64,000 nucleotides of DNA, from NCBI RefSeq assembly GCF_013359685.1, contig NZ_JABFMV010000011.1, positions 62,001 through 126,000 of the forward strand. The letters run 5' to 3'. The notes under the pieces are model-generated. The model was given only the letters and a program-made list of their open reading frames with translations. It was not told the DNA's origin and ran no database searches. Position 1 is the first letter of the stretch, and each line of letters starts with the position of its first letter. This DNA is from Leifsonia sp. C5G2 (lineage in GTDB: Bacteria > Actinomycetota > Actinomycetes > Actinomycetales > Microbacteriaceae). The position numbers were made by a program, and so were the translations under genes. Shown here piece by piece: positions 1 through 7,695 of the stretch.

Positions 1-180
1 TAGAGAACTTGCTTCTGCGTTGAGCATCAGGGCGCAGAGGGACTTCCACTGATACTGGGCCCGTCGGAGCAGGTGCCAGCGACAAGCTCCGGGGCCGAGA
101 AAGCGATTTCACTGGCTACGCCCGTAGAAGGCACATGACCACAGCAGTGGACGGGGGTTCGATTCCCCCCATCTCCACCA
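1..180 (+). ncRNA. ssrA: tmRNA (ssrA), 3' part only
   Basis: This is the 3' portion of transfer-messenger RNA, which rescues stalled ribosomes and tags nascent peptides for proteolysis. The end is clear: a T-arm (GGGGGTTCGATTCCCCCC at about 152-169) followed by an acceptor strand and an encoded CCA at 178-180. Upstream, GC-rich paired segments fit the pseudoknot region. The window opens with TAG, which could be the stop of the tag reading frame, but the 5' half, including the tag codons, is outside the window, so this is inference. Only the T-arm/acceptor part is recognised directly. Confidence 0.88.
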
Positions 181-251
181 TGGTCGCTGTCACGCGTTGT
201 TCGAGTCCGGAGACACTTCCGGCGATCGGTGGCGCGTGCTTGACTGCACGC

Positions 252-779
252 ATGCCGATTGCTCTCGTCTTCAACGGGGACGCCCTCGTTGCTGAGCTGG
301 ACGCCCGCCGGGTGCGGTTCGCGCTGGGCTGGCCGGCTCTGGCGGAGGAGCTGACGCAACAGTCGGGCGAGCTGAGAGCCGCGCTGAACGACCATGCTGT
401 GTGCTCGGGAGCGCTTGTCCGCACCGTGAGACGCGGCTCGATGTCCTGCCAGTACGCGCTGATGCTGCTGCAATGGCTGGAACGGTCTCCCGAGGACTTC
501 CTCTTCGGGGAGGGGCGAGAGGTCGGGGACACGCGCCTGCCGTCGGTCGGGACCGACGCCCGCCTGCGCTGGGACCTTCCCGAACTCCACGGGGCCGTGA
601 ACGACGAGCGGCGCCGACGCGGACTCACCTGGGCGGCTCTGGCCGAACAGCTGGGCTGCACCCCGAGCCGTCTGACCAACCTGCGCACCGCACGCCTTGC
701 GGACATGGATCTCGCGATGCGCCTCACGCAGTGGCTGGGCCGGCCCGCGGCGGATTTCGTGCACCCCGCCACCTGGTGA
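252..779 (+). CDS. HTH (XRE-like) protein with two related helix-turn-helix units
   Basis: The protein has 175 residues and I do not recognise its exact family. It holds two similar segments of about 60 residues. The first, around residues 20-80, has WPALAEEL and ends LLQWLERSPEDFL. The second, around 115-172, has WAALAEQLGCTPSRLTNL and ends LTQWLGRPAADFV. The second looks like an XRE-type helix-turn-helix and the first is a diverged copy, so a DNA-binding role is likely. The frame is open upstream to 135, but that would overlap tmRNA, so ATG 252 (MPIALVFNGD) is the sensible start. A hairpin follows the stop. Confidence 0.72.
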   Translation: MPIALVFNGDALVAELDARRVRFALGWPALAEELTQQSGELRAALNDHAVCSGALVRTVRRGSMSCQYALMLLQWLERSPEDFLFGEGREVGDTRLPSVGTDARLRWDLPELHGAVNDERRRRGLTWAALAEQLGCTPSRLTNLRTARLADMDLAMRLTQWLGRPAADFVHPATW

Positions 780-782
780 GCA

Positions 783-807
783 GGTGCCGTCTAGCCACGA
801 CGGCACC
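783..807 (+). terminator. Hairpin downstream of the HTH gene
   Basis: A perfect 9-bp stem (GGTGCCGTC with GACGGCACC) has a 7-nt loop and starts 4 nt after the stop of the HTH gene. It has no T tract, so it is at best a weak or factor-assisted terminator. Confidence 0.4.
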
Positions 808-868
808 CCCGGACGTACCGTCTGGCCACGCGAAGCGATGGGCGCTTGGCGGTAGGAAGGGAGCCGTC

Positions 869-1255
869 ATGACTTTCTGGGATTTCCTCGTCTGGGCGTT
901 CTGGTTCTACATCGTGATCGTCTGCATCACGATCTTCATCCGCATCCTCATCGATATCTTCCGCGACCCCGAGCTGAACGGGTGGGCGAAGGCGCTGTGG
1001 GTGCTATTCATCGTCGTGGTGCCCTTCCTCGCCGCGCTCATCTACCTGATCGCCCGCGGCAGGAAGATGGCGCAGCGGAGCATGGCGGGCGCGGCCGAGG
1101 CGCAGCAGGCGAACGACCAGTACATCCGGTCGGTCGCGGGGTCCGGCTCGGCGGCCGGTGAGATCGAGTCCGCGAAGCGGCTGCTCGACAGCGGCGCCAT
1201 CACCCCGGCCGAATTCGACACGCTGAAGGCGAAGGCGCTCGCCACGGCGGGCTGA
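869..1255 (+). CDS. SHOCT domain-containing membrane protein with PLDc_N-like helices
   Basis: The protein has 128 residues and two hydrophobic helices, roughly residues 5-30 and 42-64, with a short polar link RDPELNGWAK. This arrangement is typical of the PLDc_N-type membrane module. A soluble C-terminus follows, ending in a SHOCT motif (residues about 98-126, ESAKRLLDSGAITPAEFD). SHOCT domains are short oligomerisation or anchoring modules common in Actinobacteria and the function is not established. GGAAGGGAG lies just upstream of ATG 869 and fixes the start. Confidence 0.82.
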   Translation: MTFWDFLVWAFWFYIVIVCITIFIRILIDIFRDPELNGWAKALWVLFIVVVPFLAALIYLIARGRKMAQRSMAGAAEAQQANDQYIRSVAGSGSAAGEIESAKRLLDSGAITPAEFDTLKAKALATAG

Positions 1256-1263
1256 CGACGCGG

Positions 1264-1322
1264 GCGATTCGTGCCGAATGTGCGTTCTGCGGTGGGCGAA
1301 GCGCACATTCGGCACGAATCGC
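1264..1322. repeat. Intergenic inverted repeat A (21-bp perfect arms)
   Basis: A left arm at 1264-1284 and a right arm at 1302-1322 are perfect reverse complements over 21 bp with a 17-nt loop. The arm core is ATTCGTGCCGAATG. It sits between the convergent SHOCT and MMPL genes, so it could act as a bidirectional terminator. The arms are longer than usual and share their core with elements at 4391 and 43979. Confidence 0.85.
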
Positions 1323-1335
1323 TGTGCGGGTGGGG

Positions 1336-3726
1336 TCAGGCGTGGTGGCGGCGCTCCAGGGCGGCGCCCTCCACATCCACGTTCGGGAGGATGCGGTCGA
1401 GCCAGCGCGGGATCCACCAGGCCGAGCGTCCCAGCAGGTGCATGAGCGCGGGCATGAGCAGCATCCGCACGGCGAACGCGTCGACCAGGACGCCGAACGC
1501 CAGTCCGAAGCCGAACGAGCGGATCATCGTGGAGTCGCTGAACACGAACCCGCCGAAGACGGAGACCATGATGAGCGCGGCAGCGACGACCACCGTACGG
1601 CCGGCGCGGAAGCCGCGGGCGACCGCGAGCCGCGCGGGCGCTCCGTGGACGTACGCCTCGCGCATCCCGGAGGCCAGGAACAGCTGGTAGTCCATGGCCA
1701 GGCCGAACAGGATCCCGACGAGGATCACCGGCAGGAAGCTGAGCACCGGTCCGGTGTGGATGCCGAGCGCGTCGGCGCCCCAGCCCCACTGGAACAGGGC
1801 CGTGACGGCGCCGTAGGTGGCGAACAGCGACAGGATGAAGCCTCCCGTCGCGATCAGCGGCACCAGGAGCGACCGGAACACCAGGATCATGATGATCAGC
1901 GACAGCCCCACCACGACGAGCAGGTAGAGCGGCAGCACGGCGGCGAGGTTGGCGGAGATGTCCTGGTTGATCGCCGTCTGCCCGGAGACACCGAGCCGGA
2001 TGCCGCCGTCGAGCGGGCCGAGGTCGCGCAGCCCGTTCACGAGCTTCTCGGTGGAGACCGCGTTGGGGCCCTCCTTCGGCACCACCTGGAAGGCGAGCAG
2101 CTCGCGGTCCTTCGAGACCGCGATCGGCGCGACCGCGGCGACATCGTGCTGGTCGGCGAGGGTCTTCGCCACCTGAAGCTGCGTGGCGGTCACGTTCGCC
2201 TCGTCTACTCCTCCCGAGACAGTGGCGGTGACGAGCAGGGGACCGGTGGACCCGGCGCCGAACGCGTCGGCGGTCTCGGTGAACGCGTCGTACGTGGTCG
2301 AGCCGACCGGCTCGGAAGAACCGTCGGGCAGGCCGACCCGCATCGACAGGGCGGGGATGGCGACGATGAGCAACGCCACGGCGGTGACGACCACCGTGAG
2401 CACCGCGCGCCACGTGCGCATCGGGCGGACGTTCGGGTCGGAGTGCCGCTCGGTGCCGATCCTGGCACGGGCCTTCCGGCTCAGCAGGCGCGTCCCGAGC
2501 AGTCCGAGGAGCGCGGGCGTCAGGGTCACCGCGATGAGCACTGCGAGGATCACGGCCACCGCCCCGACCGTGCCCATCAGCCCGAGGAACGGCACGCCGG
2601 TGATGTTGAGCGCGAGGAGGGCCACGACCACGGTCGTGCCGGCGAAGACGACGGCGTTGCCCGAGGTGCCGTTGGCGAGGCCGATCGACTCGTGCACCTC
2701 GGCGCCCTCGAGCAGCTGGCGGCGGTGCCGGTTCACGATGAAGAGGGAGTAGTCGATGCCGACCGCGAGTCCGAGCATGATCGCCAGCACCGGGGTCACC
2801 GAGGCCATGTCGACGACGCCGGAGAAGGCGAGGGAGCCGAGCGCGGCGACGGCGACGCCGAACAGCGCGGTGACGAGGGGCAGCGCGGCGGCGACGAGGG
2901 AGCCGAGCACGACGACGAGCACGATCGCGGCGAACACGACGCCGACCGCTTCGCCGACGCCGACGATCTGCGGAACGCCCTGCGCGATGTCGGTGGAGAA
3001 GGAGACCCGCACGCCGTCGACGGGCTTCGACTCGAAGTGGAGGATGGCGGCCTGCTTCGCGCCCTCCGACAGCTCCAGCCGGGGCTTGGTGAAGGCGATG
3101 TTGACGAGGGCGGTCGAGCCGTCCTTCGAGACGACGCGGATGCCGTCGGAGAGCGACAGCAGCTCGGAGCCCTGCTCGAGCTCCGTGCGCTTCTCGGCGA
3201 GCTGCGTACGGCCCTGGTCGATGGTCTGCTGCTGCGCGTCGAGCGCCGTCGTGGGTGCGCCCGCGGCCTGCAGCTGCGCCTTGGCGGCATCCAGCTGCGT
3301 CTGCCCTGCGTCGAGCTGCGCTGCCGCGGCATCCAGCTGGGTCCGGCCGTCGGCGACCTGCTGCCGGGCCTGCGCACGCTGCGCCTCGGTGGCGAACGGG
3401 TCGACGACCTTGGAGACGTCCGGCAGGGTGTCCGCGTCCTTCACGAGCGCGCTGATCGCGGCCCGCTGGCCGGCGTCGAGCTTGGAGCCGTCCTTCGTCT
3501 GAAAGACGACGGTGCCCGACGCTCCCGCATAGTCCGGGAGCTTCTCGGTGAGCTCGTCGACGACCTTGCCGGAGGCGGTGTTCGGCACGTCGAAGCTGCT
3601 CGCGAGGCCCTTGAAGCCGATCAGGAACCCGCCGACGGCGATGCCGAGCACGAGCAGCCACGCGACGATCACCTGCCAGCCGCGGCGCGCGGAGAACTTC
3701 CCGATCCGGTACAGCAGCTCGGCCAT
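1336..3726 (-). CDS. MMPL family RND transporter
   Basis: This is a 796-residue inner-membrane exporter of the MMPL/RND type, which moves lipids or hydrophobic drugs using the proton gradient. TM1 is at about residues 14-36. A large extracellular loop follows with an alanine/glutamine-rich coiled coil (repeats of QLDAAAAQLDAG type, about 115-185). The first MMPL membrane block comes next (about 265-440), then a second loop and a second membrane block ending WWIPRWLDRILPNVD. The signature GLAVGIDYSLFIVNRHRRQ lies in the first block and GLAMDYQLFLASGMREAY in the second. ATG 3726 is preceded by AAGGGA. It is divergent from a TetR gene across a 77-bp region with an operator, so repression by that TetR is likely. 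The substrate is unknown. Confidence 0.93.
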   Translation of the reverse strand: MAELLYRIGKFSARRGWQVIVAWLLVLGIAVGGFLIGFKGLASSFDVPNTASGKVVDELTEKLPDYAGASGTVVFQTKDGSKLDAGQRAAISALVKDADTLPDVSKVVDPFATEAQRAQARQQVADGRTQLDAAAAQLDAGQTQLDAAKAQLQAAGAPTTALDAQQQTIDQGRTQLAEKRTELEQGSELLSLSDGIRVVSKDGSTALVNIAFTKPRLELSEGAKQAAILHFESKPVDGVRVSFSTDIAQGVPQIVGVGEAVGVVFAAIVLVVVLGSLVAAALPLVTALFGVAVAALGSLAFSGVVDMASVTPVLAIMLGLAVGIDYSLFIVNRHRRQLLEGAEVHESIGLANGTSGNAVVFAGTTVVVALLALNITGVPFLGLMGTVGAVAVILAVLIAVTLTPALLGLLGTRLLSRKARARIGTERHSDPNVRPMRTWRAVLTVVVTAVALLIVAIPALSMRVGLPDGSSEPVGSTTYDAFTETADAFGAGSTGPLLVTATVSGGVDEANVTATQLQVAKTLADQHDVAAVAPIAVSKDRELLAFQVVPKEGPNAVSTEKLVNGLRDLGPLDGGIRLGVSGQTAINQDISANLAAVLPLYLLVVVGLSLIIMILVFRSLLVPLIATGGFILSLFATYGAVTALFQWGWGADALGIHTGPVLSFLPVILVGILFGLAMDYQLFLASGMREAYVHGAPARLAVARGFRAGRTVVVAAALIMVSVFGGFVFSDSTMIRSFGFGLAFGVLVDAFAVRMLLMPALMHLLGRSAWWIPRWLDRILPNVDVEGAALERRHHA

Positions 3727-3760
3727 GACGTCCCTTCGTGTGGCTTGGGTCGGTTCATAA

Positions 3761-3781
3761 TACGCAACGGTCCGTCTCGTA
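3761..3781. promoter_or_regulatory. Probable TetR operator between MMPL and tetR genes
   Basis: TACGCAACGGTCCGT continues into CTCGTA. It reads as an interrupted palindrome, TACG-nn-ACGG-n-CCGT-nn-CGTA, 21 bp long. It overlaps a TATTAT -10 candidate for the MMPL gene (minus strand, 3757-3762) and lies just upstream of TAGGCT (3791-3796), the -10 candidate of tetR. One site could therefore repress both promoters. The binding protein is inferred from position. Confidence 0.62.
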
Positions 3782-3803
3782 AAGTGACGATAGGCTGGGA
3801 GCC

Positions 3804-4382
3804 ATGGCCGGACGACGGGGTGCTCCGCGCAGCGAGGCCGCGCGCGTGGCGATCCTCGACGCCACCGCCGCCCTGTTCGCCGAGCGCGGCTACGACCACC
3901 TGAGCATCGAGGGCATCGCCGCGCGCGCGGGCGTCGGAAAGCAGACCGTCTACCGCTGGTGGTCCGGCAAGAGCGCCCTGATCGCGGACTGCCTGCTCGA
4001 GGGGATGCTGCTGCCCGGCACCCTCGATTTCCCGGACACCGGCGACCTGCGAGCCGACCTGACCTCCTGGCTGCGAACGGCACAGGGGATCATCGAGAGT
4101 CCGACGGGCGAGGGCCTGTTTCGCTCGCTGATCGCCGCGGCCACCGAGAACGAAGATGTCGGGCGCCGGCTGCGCGAGAGCCTCGCGGACCCGCGGCTCT
4201 TCGCGTCCCGGCTGCGCGAGGCGCGCGAATCCGGCGACCTGAGCGCCGACCTCCCGATCGAGGACGTGAGCGAGACCATCATCGGCGCGCTCGTCTTCCG
4301 CGCCCTCGCCCGCACCCCCGCCGATCCCGGCTACGCCGAGCGGCTGGTCGACCTCGTGCTCGGGCCGCGCACCGCCTCCTGA
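3804..4382 (+). CDS. TetR/AcrR family transcriptional regulator
   Basis: This 192-residue repressor has an N-terminal TetR helix-turn-helix (residues about 15-60) with the hallmark GVGKQTVYRWWSGKSAL. The C-terminal helical ligand domain resembles the TetR_C family seen beside exporters. It is divergent from the MMPL gene, and the shared intergenic region holds a 21-bp imperfect palindrome. The -10 candidate TAGGCT ends 7 nt before the ATG, so the mRNA is probably leaderless. Ligand unknown. Confidence 0.92.
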   Translation: MAGRRGAPRSEAARVAILDATAALFAERGYDHLSIEGIAARAGVGKQTVYRWWSGKSALIADCLLEGMLLPGTLDFPDTGDLRADLTSWLRTAQGIIESPTGEGLFRSLIAAATENEDVGRRLRESLADPRLFASRLREARESGDLSADLPIEDVSETIIGALVFRALARTPADPGYAERLVDLVLGPRTAS

Positions 4383-4390
4383 GCGCCCGC

Positions 4391-4444
4391 GATTCGTGCA
4401 GAATGAGCGCTATTCGTCACGAATTGCGCTCATTCGGCACGAAC
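4391..4444. repeat. Intergenic inverted repeat B with nested palindrome
   Basis: The arm GATTCGTGCAGAATGAGCGC (4391-4410) pairs with 4426-4443 over 18 positions with one mismatch. The loop contains a second palindrome, ATTCG-TCA-CGAAT. It lies between the convergent tetR and hydrolase genes. The right arm overlaps the last codons of the hydrolase: its stop codon is read from within the arm (4430-4432). It shares its core with elements A and C. Confidence 0.78.
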
Positions 4445-5263
4445 GGTGCGGGCCCAGTCGAGGGCGACGCCGAGGGCAGTGAGTACCGAGACGTGACCCT
4501 CGCGCGGGCGGATCCACAGTTCGGCGTTCGGGAGCCGCTCCAGCAGGGCTGCGGCGTGCGGGGCGGGGACGACGCGGTCGGCGCCGCCCTGGATGAGGAG
4601 CACGGGCGTGCGCACCGCGCGCAGCTCGACGCCCCACGGGGCGACGTAGGCCAGGTCGTCGTCGGCCTCGCCCACCGGCCCCTCCGCCGCTCCGGCGCCA
4701 GCGTTCGCGCCGAGCGCGCCCCAGACCCCCTTCAGCGTCTCGTAGTCGCGCGACGTGAACGACTCCGGGTCGAACTCCGCCGTCTCCGCGTAGGCCAGCC
4801 GGGCGTCGCGTCCGGCCAGCGCGGCGCGCAGGGCGTCGGGCGACGCCATCCCGGAGAACCAGTCGGGGGAGTGGTCGAAGGGGGCGAGCCCCGCGAGGGT
4901 GACCGCCGCCGTCGCCCGCTCGCCCGCGAGGGCGGCGAGAGCGAGGGCATGCGGTCCGCCTCCGGACGCGCCGACGGTGACGAAGCGGTCGACGCCGAGC
5001 GCGTCCGCGATCGCCAGCACGTCCGCCGCCGCGTCGGCGACGGAGCGGCCGGGCAGCGCGTCGGAGCCGGGATAGCCGGGCCGTGCCGCCGAGACGACGC
5101 GGAGGCCCCGCGTCGCGGCTTCCGCGGCGACGGGTGCGATCACGGCGCCGGTCTGGGGCGTCCCGTGATGCCAGATGAGCACGGGCGTGGCCGGGTCGCC
5201 GCCGGTGTCGAAGTACCGGACGGCGCGGCCGTCGGCGGTGACGAAGGTGCGCGGGTCGCTCAT
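4430..5263 (-). CDS. Alpha/beta hydrolase
   Basis: This 277-residue alpha/beta-fold hydrolase has a complete triad: nucleophile serine in VGASGGGPHALAL (about residue 97), an acid in IQGGADRVVP (about 240) and a histidine in REGHVSVL (about 262). The oxyanion segment is WHHGTPQTGA. The substrate cannot be told from sequence. Its ATG overlaps the stop of the upstream deaminase gene by 4 nt (ATGA), so the two are translationally coupled. The C-terminus (VRAE) is encoded inside inverted repeat B. Confidence 0.88.
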   Translation of the reverse strand: MSDPRTFVTADGRAVRYFDTGGDPATPVLIWHHGTPQTGAVIAPVAAEAATRGLRVVSAARPGYPGSDALPGRSVADAAADVLAIADALGVDRFVTVGASGGGPHALALAALAGERATAAVTLAGLAPFDHSPDWFSGMASPDALRAALAGRDARLAYAETAEFDPESFTSRDYETLKGVWGALGANAGAGAAEGPVGEADDDLAYVAPWGVELRAVRTPVLLIQGGADRVVPAPHAAALLERLPNAELWIRPREGHVSVLTALGVALDWARTVRAE

Positions 5264-6273
5264 GGCCGCCAGGCCTCCAGTTCCTCGAGCAGCTGCGCCT
5301 TGCGGTCCTCCGACGCGAACGACGCCTCGATCGACGTGCGGGCGAACCGGCGCGCCTGGTCCGCGGTGACGCCCAGCGCATCCCGGATCGCTTCGAAGTT
5401 GCGACCCACGTAGCCGCCGAAGTACGCCGGGTCGTCCGAGTTGACCGTCACCTGCACGCCCGCGGCGTCGAGCCGGAGCAGCGGATGGTCGCGCAGGTCG
5501 GGCGTCGCCTGCAGGCGCACGTTGGACAGCGGGCACACGGTCAGCGGGATGCGCTCGGCGGCGAGCCGGGCGACCAGCTCGTCGTCCTCGATCGAGCGGA
5601 TGCCGTGGTCGATGCGCTCCACCTTCAGCAGGTCGAGCGCCTCCCACACGTACGCGGGCGGCCCTTCCTCGCCGGCGTGGGCCACCACGTGCAGGCCCGC
5701 CTCCCTGGCCCGGGCGTAGACGCCCTCGAACAGCGACGGCGGGTAGCCGACCTCGGCGGAGTCGAGCCCGACGCCGACGATGCGGTCCGTCCGTGCGAGA
5801 CCCGCGGTGAGTGCCTCCTCGGCCGATGCGACCGGCTGGTCGCGGAGGAAGCACAGGATGAGGCCGCCCGACATCCCGAGCTCGCGCTCCGCCTCGTCGA
5901 GGGCGTCGCCGATCCCGTCGACCACATCGTCGAACGCGACTCCGCGCGCGGTGTGCGCCTGCGGGTCGAAGAACAGCTCCGCGTGCCGCACGCCCTGCGC
6001 GTGAGCGCGACGCAGGTAGCGGCGGGTCAGTTCGGCGAAGTCGTCGCGGGTGCGCAGCACCGCCATCGTCGCGTAGTAGAGGTCGAGGAACGACTGGAGG
6101 TCGTCGAAGTCGTACTGCGCGGCGAGCTCCGCCACATCCGCGTACGGCAGCTCGACGCCGTTGCGGCCGGCCAGTTCGAAGGCCAGGTCCGGCTCGAGCG
6201 TTCCCTCGATGTGGAGGTGCAGCTCGGCCTTCGGCAGACGGGACAGCGCGTCGTCGGTGGGGGCGTCGGTCAT
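5260..6273 (-). CDS. Adenine/adenosine deaminase (probably adenine deaminase)
   Basis: This 337-residue zinc amidohydrolase of the adenosine/AMP deaminase superfamily deaminates a purine in salvage. Metal and catalytic motifs are visible: KAELHLHIEG near the start, HAGEEG (about residue 196), DHGIRSIED (about 222) and VNSDDPAYFGGY (about 281). The last motif, with ELFFDPQAHTARG, is typical of the adenine deaminase (Aah1-like) branch; true adenosine deaminases usually read NTDDP. I therefore favour adenine to hypoxanthine, from family knowledge. It forms a coupled pair with the hydrolase gene. Confidence 0.82.
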   Translation of the reverse strand: MTDAPTDDALSRLPKAELHLHIEGTLEPDLAFELAGRNGVELPYADVAELAAQYDFDDLQSFLDLYYATMAVLRTRDDFAELTRRYLRRAHAQGVRHAELFFDPQAHTARGVAFDDVVDGIGDALDEAERELGMSGGLILCFLRDQPVASAEEALTAGLARTDRIVGVGLDSAEVGYPPSLFEGVYARAREAGLHVVAHAGEEGPPAYVWEALDLLKVERIDHGIRSIEDDELVARLAAERIPLTVCPLSNVRLQATPDLRDHPLLRLDAAGVQVTVNSDDPAYFGGYVGRNFEAIRDALGVTADQARRFARTSIEASFASEDRKAQLLEELEAWRP

Positions 6274-6353
6274 GCCTACGATCCTCCCACCGGAGGACGC
6301 GTCTGCGCCGCAGGAGGGACGCGCGGCCGCCGGGACGACCGTAGCGTTGAGCC

Positions 6354-6812
6354 ATGCCTCCCGTCCGCGGTCGCCGAGTCGCCCTGGTCGTCGCAGCCGT
6401 TCTGATGGTCCCCGCCGGCCTTCTGGTGGCGCGCGGGCTGGACGGCCCGGCCGCGGCGTTCGCCGGTGACGCCCTCTACGCGGCCCTGATCTACGTCGTG
6501 GTCGCGGCCGTCTCCGTGCGGGCCCGGTCCGCCGTGGTCGCCGCCGTCGCGACCGCGATCTGCGCCGCGATCGAGGCCTTCCAGCTCACCGGCATCCCGG
6601 CCGCGCTCGCGCAGAGCGTCCCGGCCGCGGCGCTGGTGCTCGGGACCACGTTCCAGTGGACGGATCTGCTCGCCTACCTGCTCGGCGCCGTCTCGGCCGC
6701 CCTGGTGGATGCGGTCACCCGACGCGCAGCAGGATCTTCCCGCGGTGCGCCGAACTCTCCATCCTCCGGTGCGCGGCCGCCGCATCCTCCAGGGGGAACA
6801 CCGAGTCGATGA
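6354..6812 (+). CDS. DUF2809 family membrane protein
   Basis: The protein has 152 residues and four or five hydrophobic helices. The pattern FAGDALYAALIYVVV followed by a helix with IEAFQ and a final QWTDLLAYLLG helix matches DUF2809 proteins, small actinobacterial membrane proteins of unknown function. The membrane part ends near residue 125. The last 27 residues are a Ser/Pro/Gly-rich tail that overlaps the 3' end of the convergent quinone oxidoreductase gene by 98 nt. The tail may be a recent extension after loss of an earlier stop. Confidence 0.72.
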   Translation: MPPVRGRRVALVVAAVLMVPAGLLVARGLDGPAAAFAGDALYAALIYVVVAAVSVRARSAVVAAVATAICAAIEAFQLTGIPAALAQSVPAAALVLGTTFQWTDLLAYLLGAVSAALVDAVTRRAAGSSRGAPNSPSSGARPPHPPGGTPSR

Positions 6813-7695
6813 CCGGCCGGACCCGCCCCTCGGCGAGCAGCGGCCAGACCGCCGCCCGCACCCCGGCGATGACGGCCGTGCGCTCGGCGAGGGGACGTGC
6901 GCGCAGCGTGGTGCCGTGGATGCTTGCCCGCTTCCGCATGAGCAGTCCCATGTCGACCGACGCGGGCTCCCGTTCGCGCACCGCGATGGACAGGATGCGA
7001 CCGCCCACGGCGAGCGCCTCCAGGTCGCGGGCGATGTACGACCCGCCGACGATGTCGAGCACCACATCCACGCCGCGTCCGTCGGTGAACGCGAGCGCAG
7101 CCTCCACGAAGTCCTGCGAGCGGTAGTCCACCGCCGCGTGCGCGCCGAGCTCGCGGCAGAACGCCGCTTTGTCGGCGCTGCCCGCGGTCGCGATGACGTC
7201 GGCGCCGAACGCCCGGCCGAGCTGGATGGCCATGCTGCCGATCCCGCTCGACCCGCCGTGCACCAGCAGCGTCTCGCCGGCGACGAGCCGGCCGAGCCGG
7301 AACACGTTCGACCAGACCGTCGCCGCCACCTCGGGGAGACCGGCCGCCTCGACCAGGTCCACCGACTCCGGCACCGGCAGGGCGAGCCCGGCGTCGACCG
7401 TGACCAGCTCGGCGTAGCCCCCGCCCGGCAGCAGCGCGCACACCCGGTCGCCGACGCTCCAGCCGTCGACGCCGGGGCCGACCGCGTCGACCGTGCCGGA
7501 GACCTCGAGTCCCGGCCAGTCGGGAGCGCCCGCCGGGGCGGGGTAGAACCCGCGGCGCTGACTGAGGTCGGCCCCGTTGAGCCCGGCGGCGGCGACGCGG
7601 ATGCGCAACTCGTGCTCGCCGGCGACCGGATCGGGCCGCTCGGCGAGCGACAGCACCTCCGGCCCGCCCGGCTGCGTCACGACGACGGCGCGCAT
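6715..7695 (-). CDS. NAD(P)H-quinone oxidoreductase (zinc-independent MDR family)
   Basis: This 326-residue medium-chain dehydrogenase/reductase is of the quinone oxidoreductase/PIG3 type. It has an N-terminal GroES-like domain, PDWPGLEVSGTVDAVGPGV, and a Rossmann motif LVHGGSSGIGSMAIQLGR at about residues 142-159. It lacks zinc-ligand cysteines, as expected for NADPH-dependent quinone or enone reductases. Its ATG overlaps the stop of the upstream ABC permease by 1 nt (TGATG), so it is probably the third gene of the NatAB-type operon. Confidence 0.88.
   Translation of the reverse strand: MRAVVVTQPGGPEVLSLAERPDPVAGEHELRIRVAAAGLNGADLSQRRGFYPAPAGAPDWPGLEVSGTVDAVGPGVDGWSVGDRVCALLPGGGYAELVTVDAGLALPVPESVDLVEAAGLPEVAATVWSNVFRLGRLVAGETLLVHGGSSGIGSMAIQLGRAFGADVIATAGSADKAAFCRELGAHAAVDYRSQDFVEAALAFTDGRGVDVVLDIVGGSYIARDLEALAVGGRILSIAVREREPASVDMGLLMRKRASIHGTTLRARPLAERTAVIAGVRAAVWPLLAEGRVRPVIDSVFPLEDAAAAHRRMESSAHRGKILLRVG

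Noticed and set aside
1324-3903. Long plus-strand open frame opposite the MMPL gene (about 860 codons)
   Set aside because: It is the mirror of a well-conserved MMPL gene and its product is a run of Arg/Glu/Asp/Gly without any domain. GC-rich third positions keep antisense frames open.
6354-6812. VanZ-like antibiotic-resistance gene at 6354
   Set aside because: Helix layout and the GDALYAALIY motif fit DUF2809 better than VanZ, and there is no van context.
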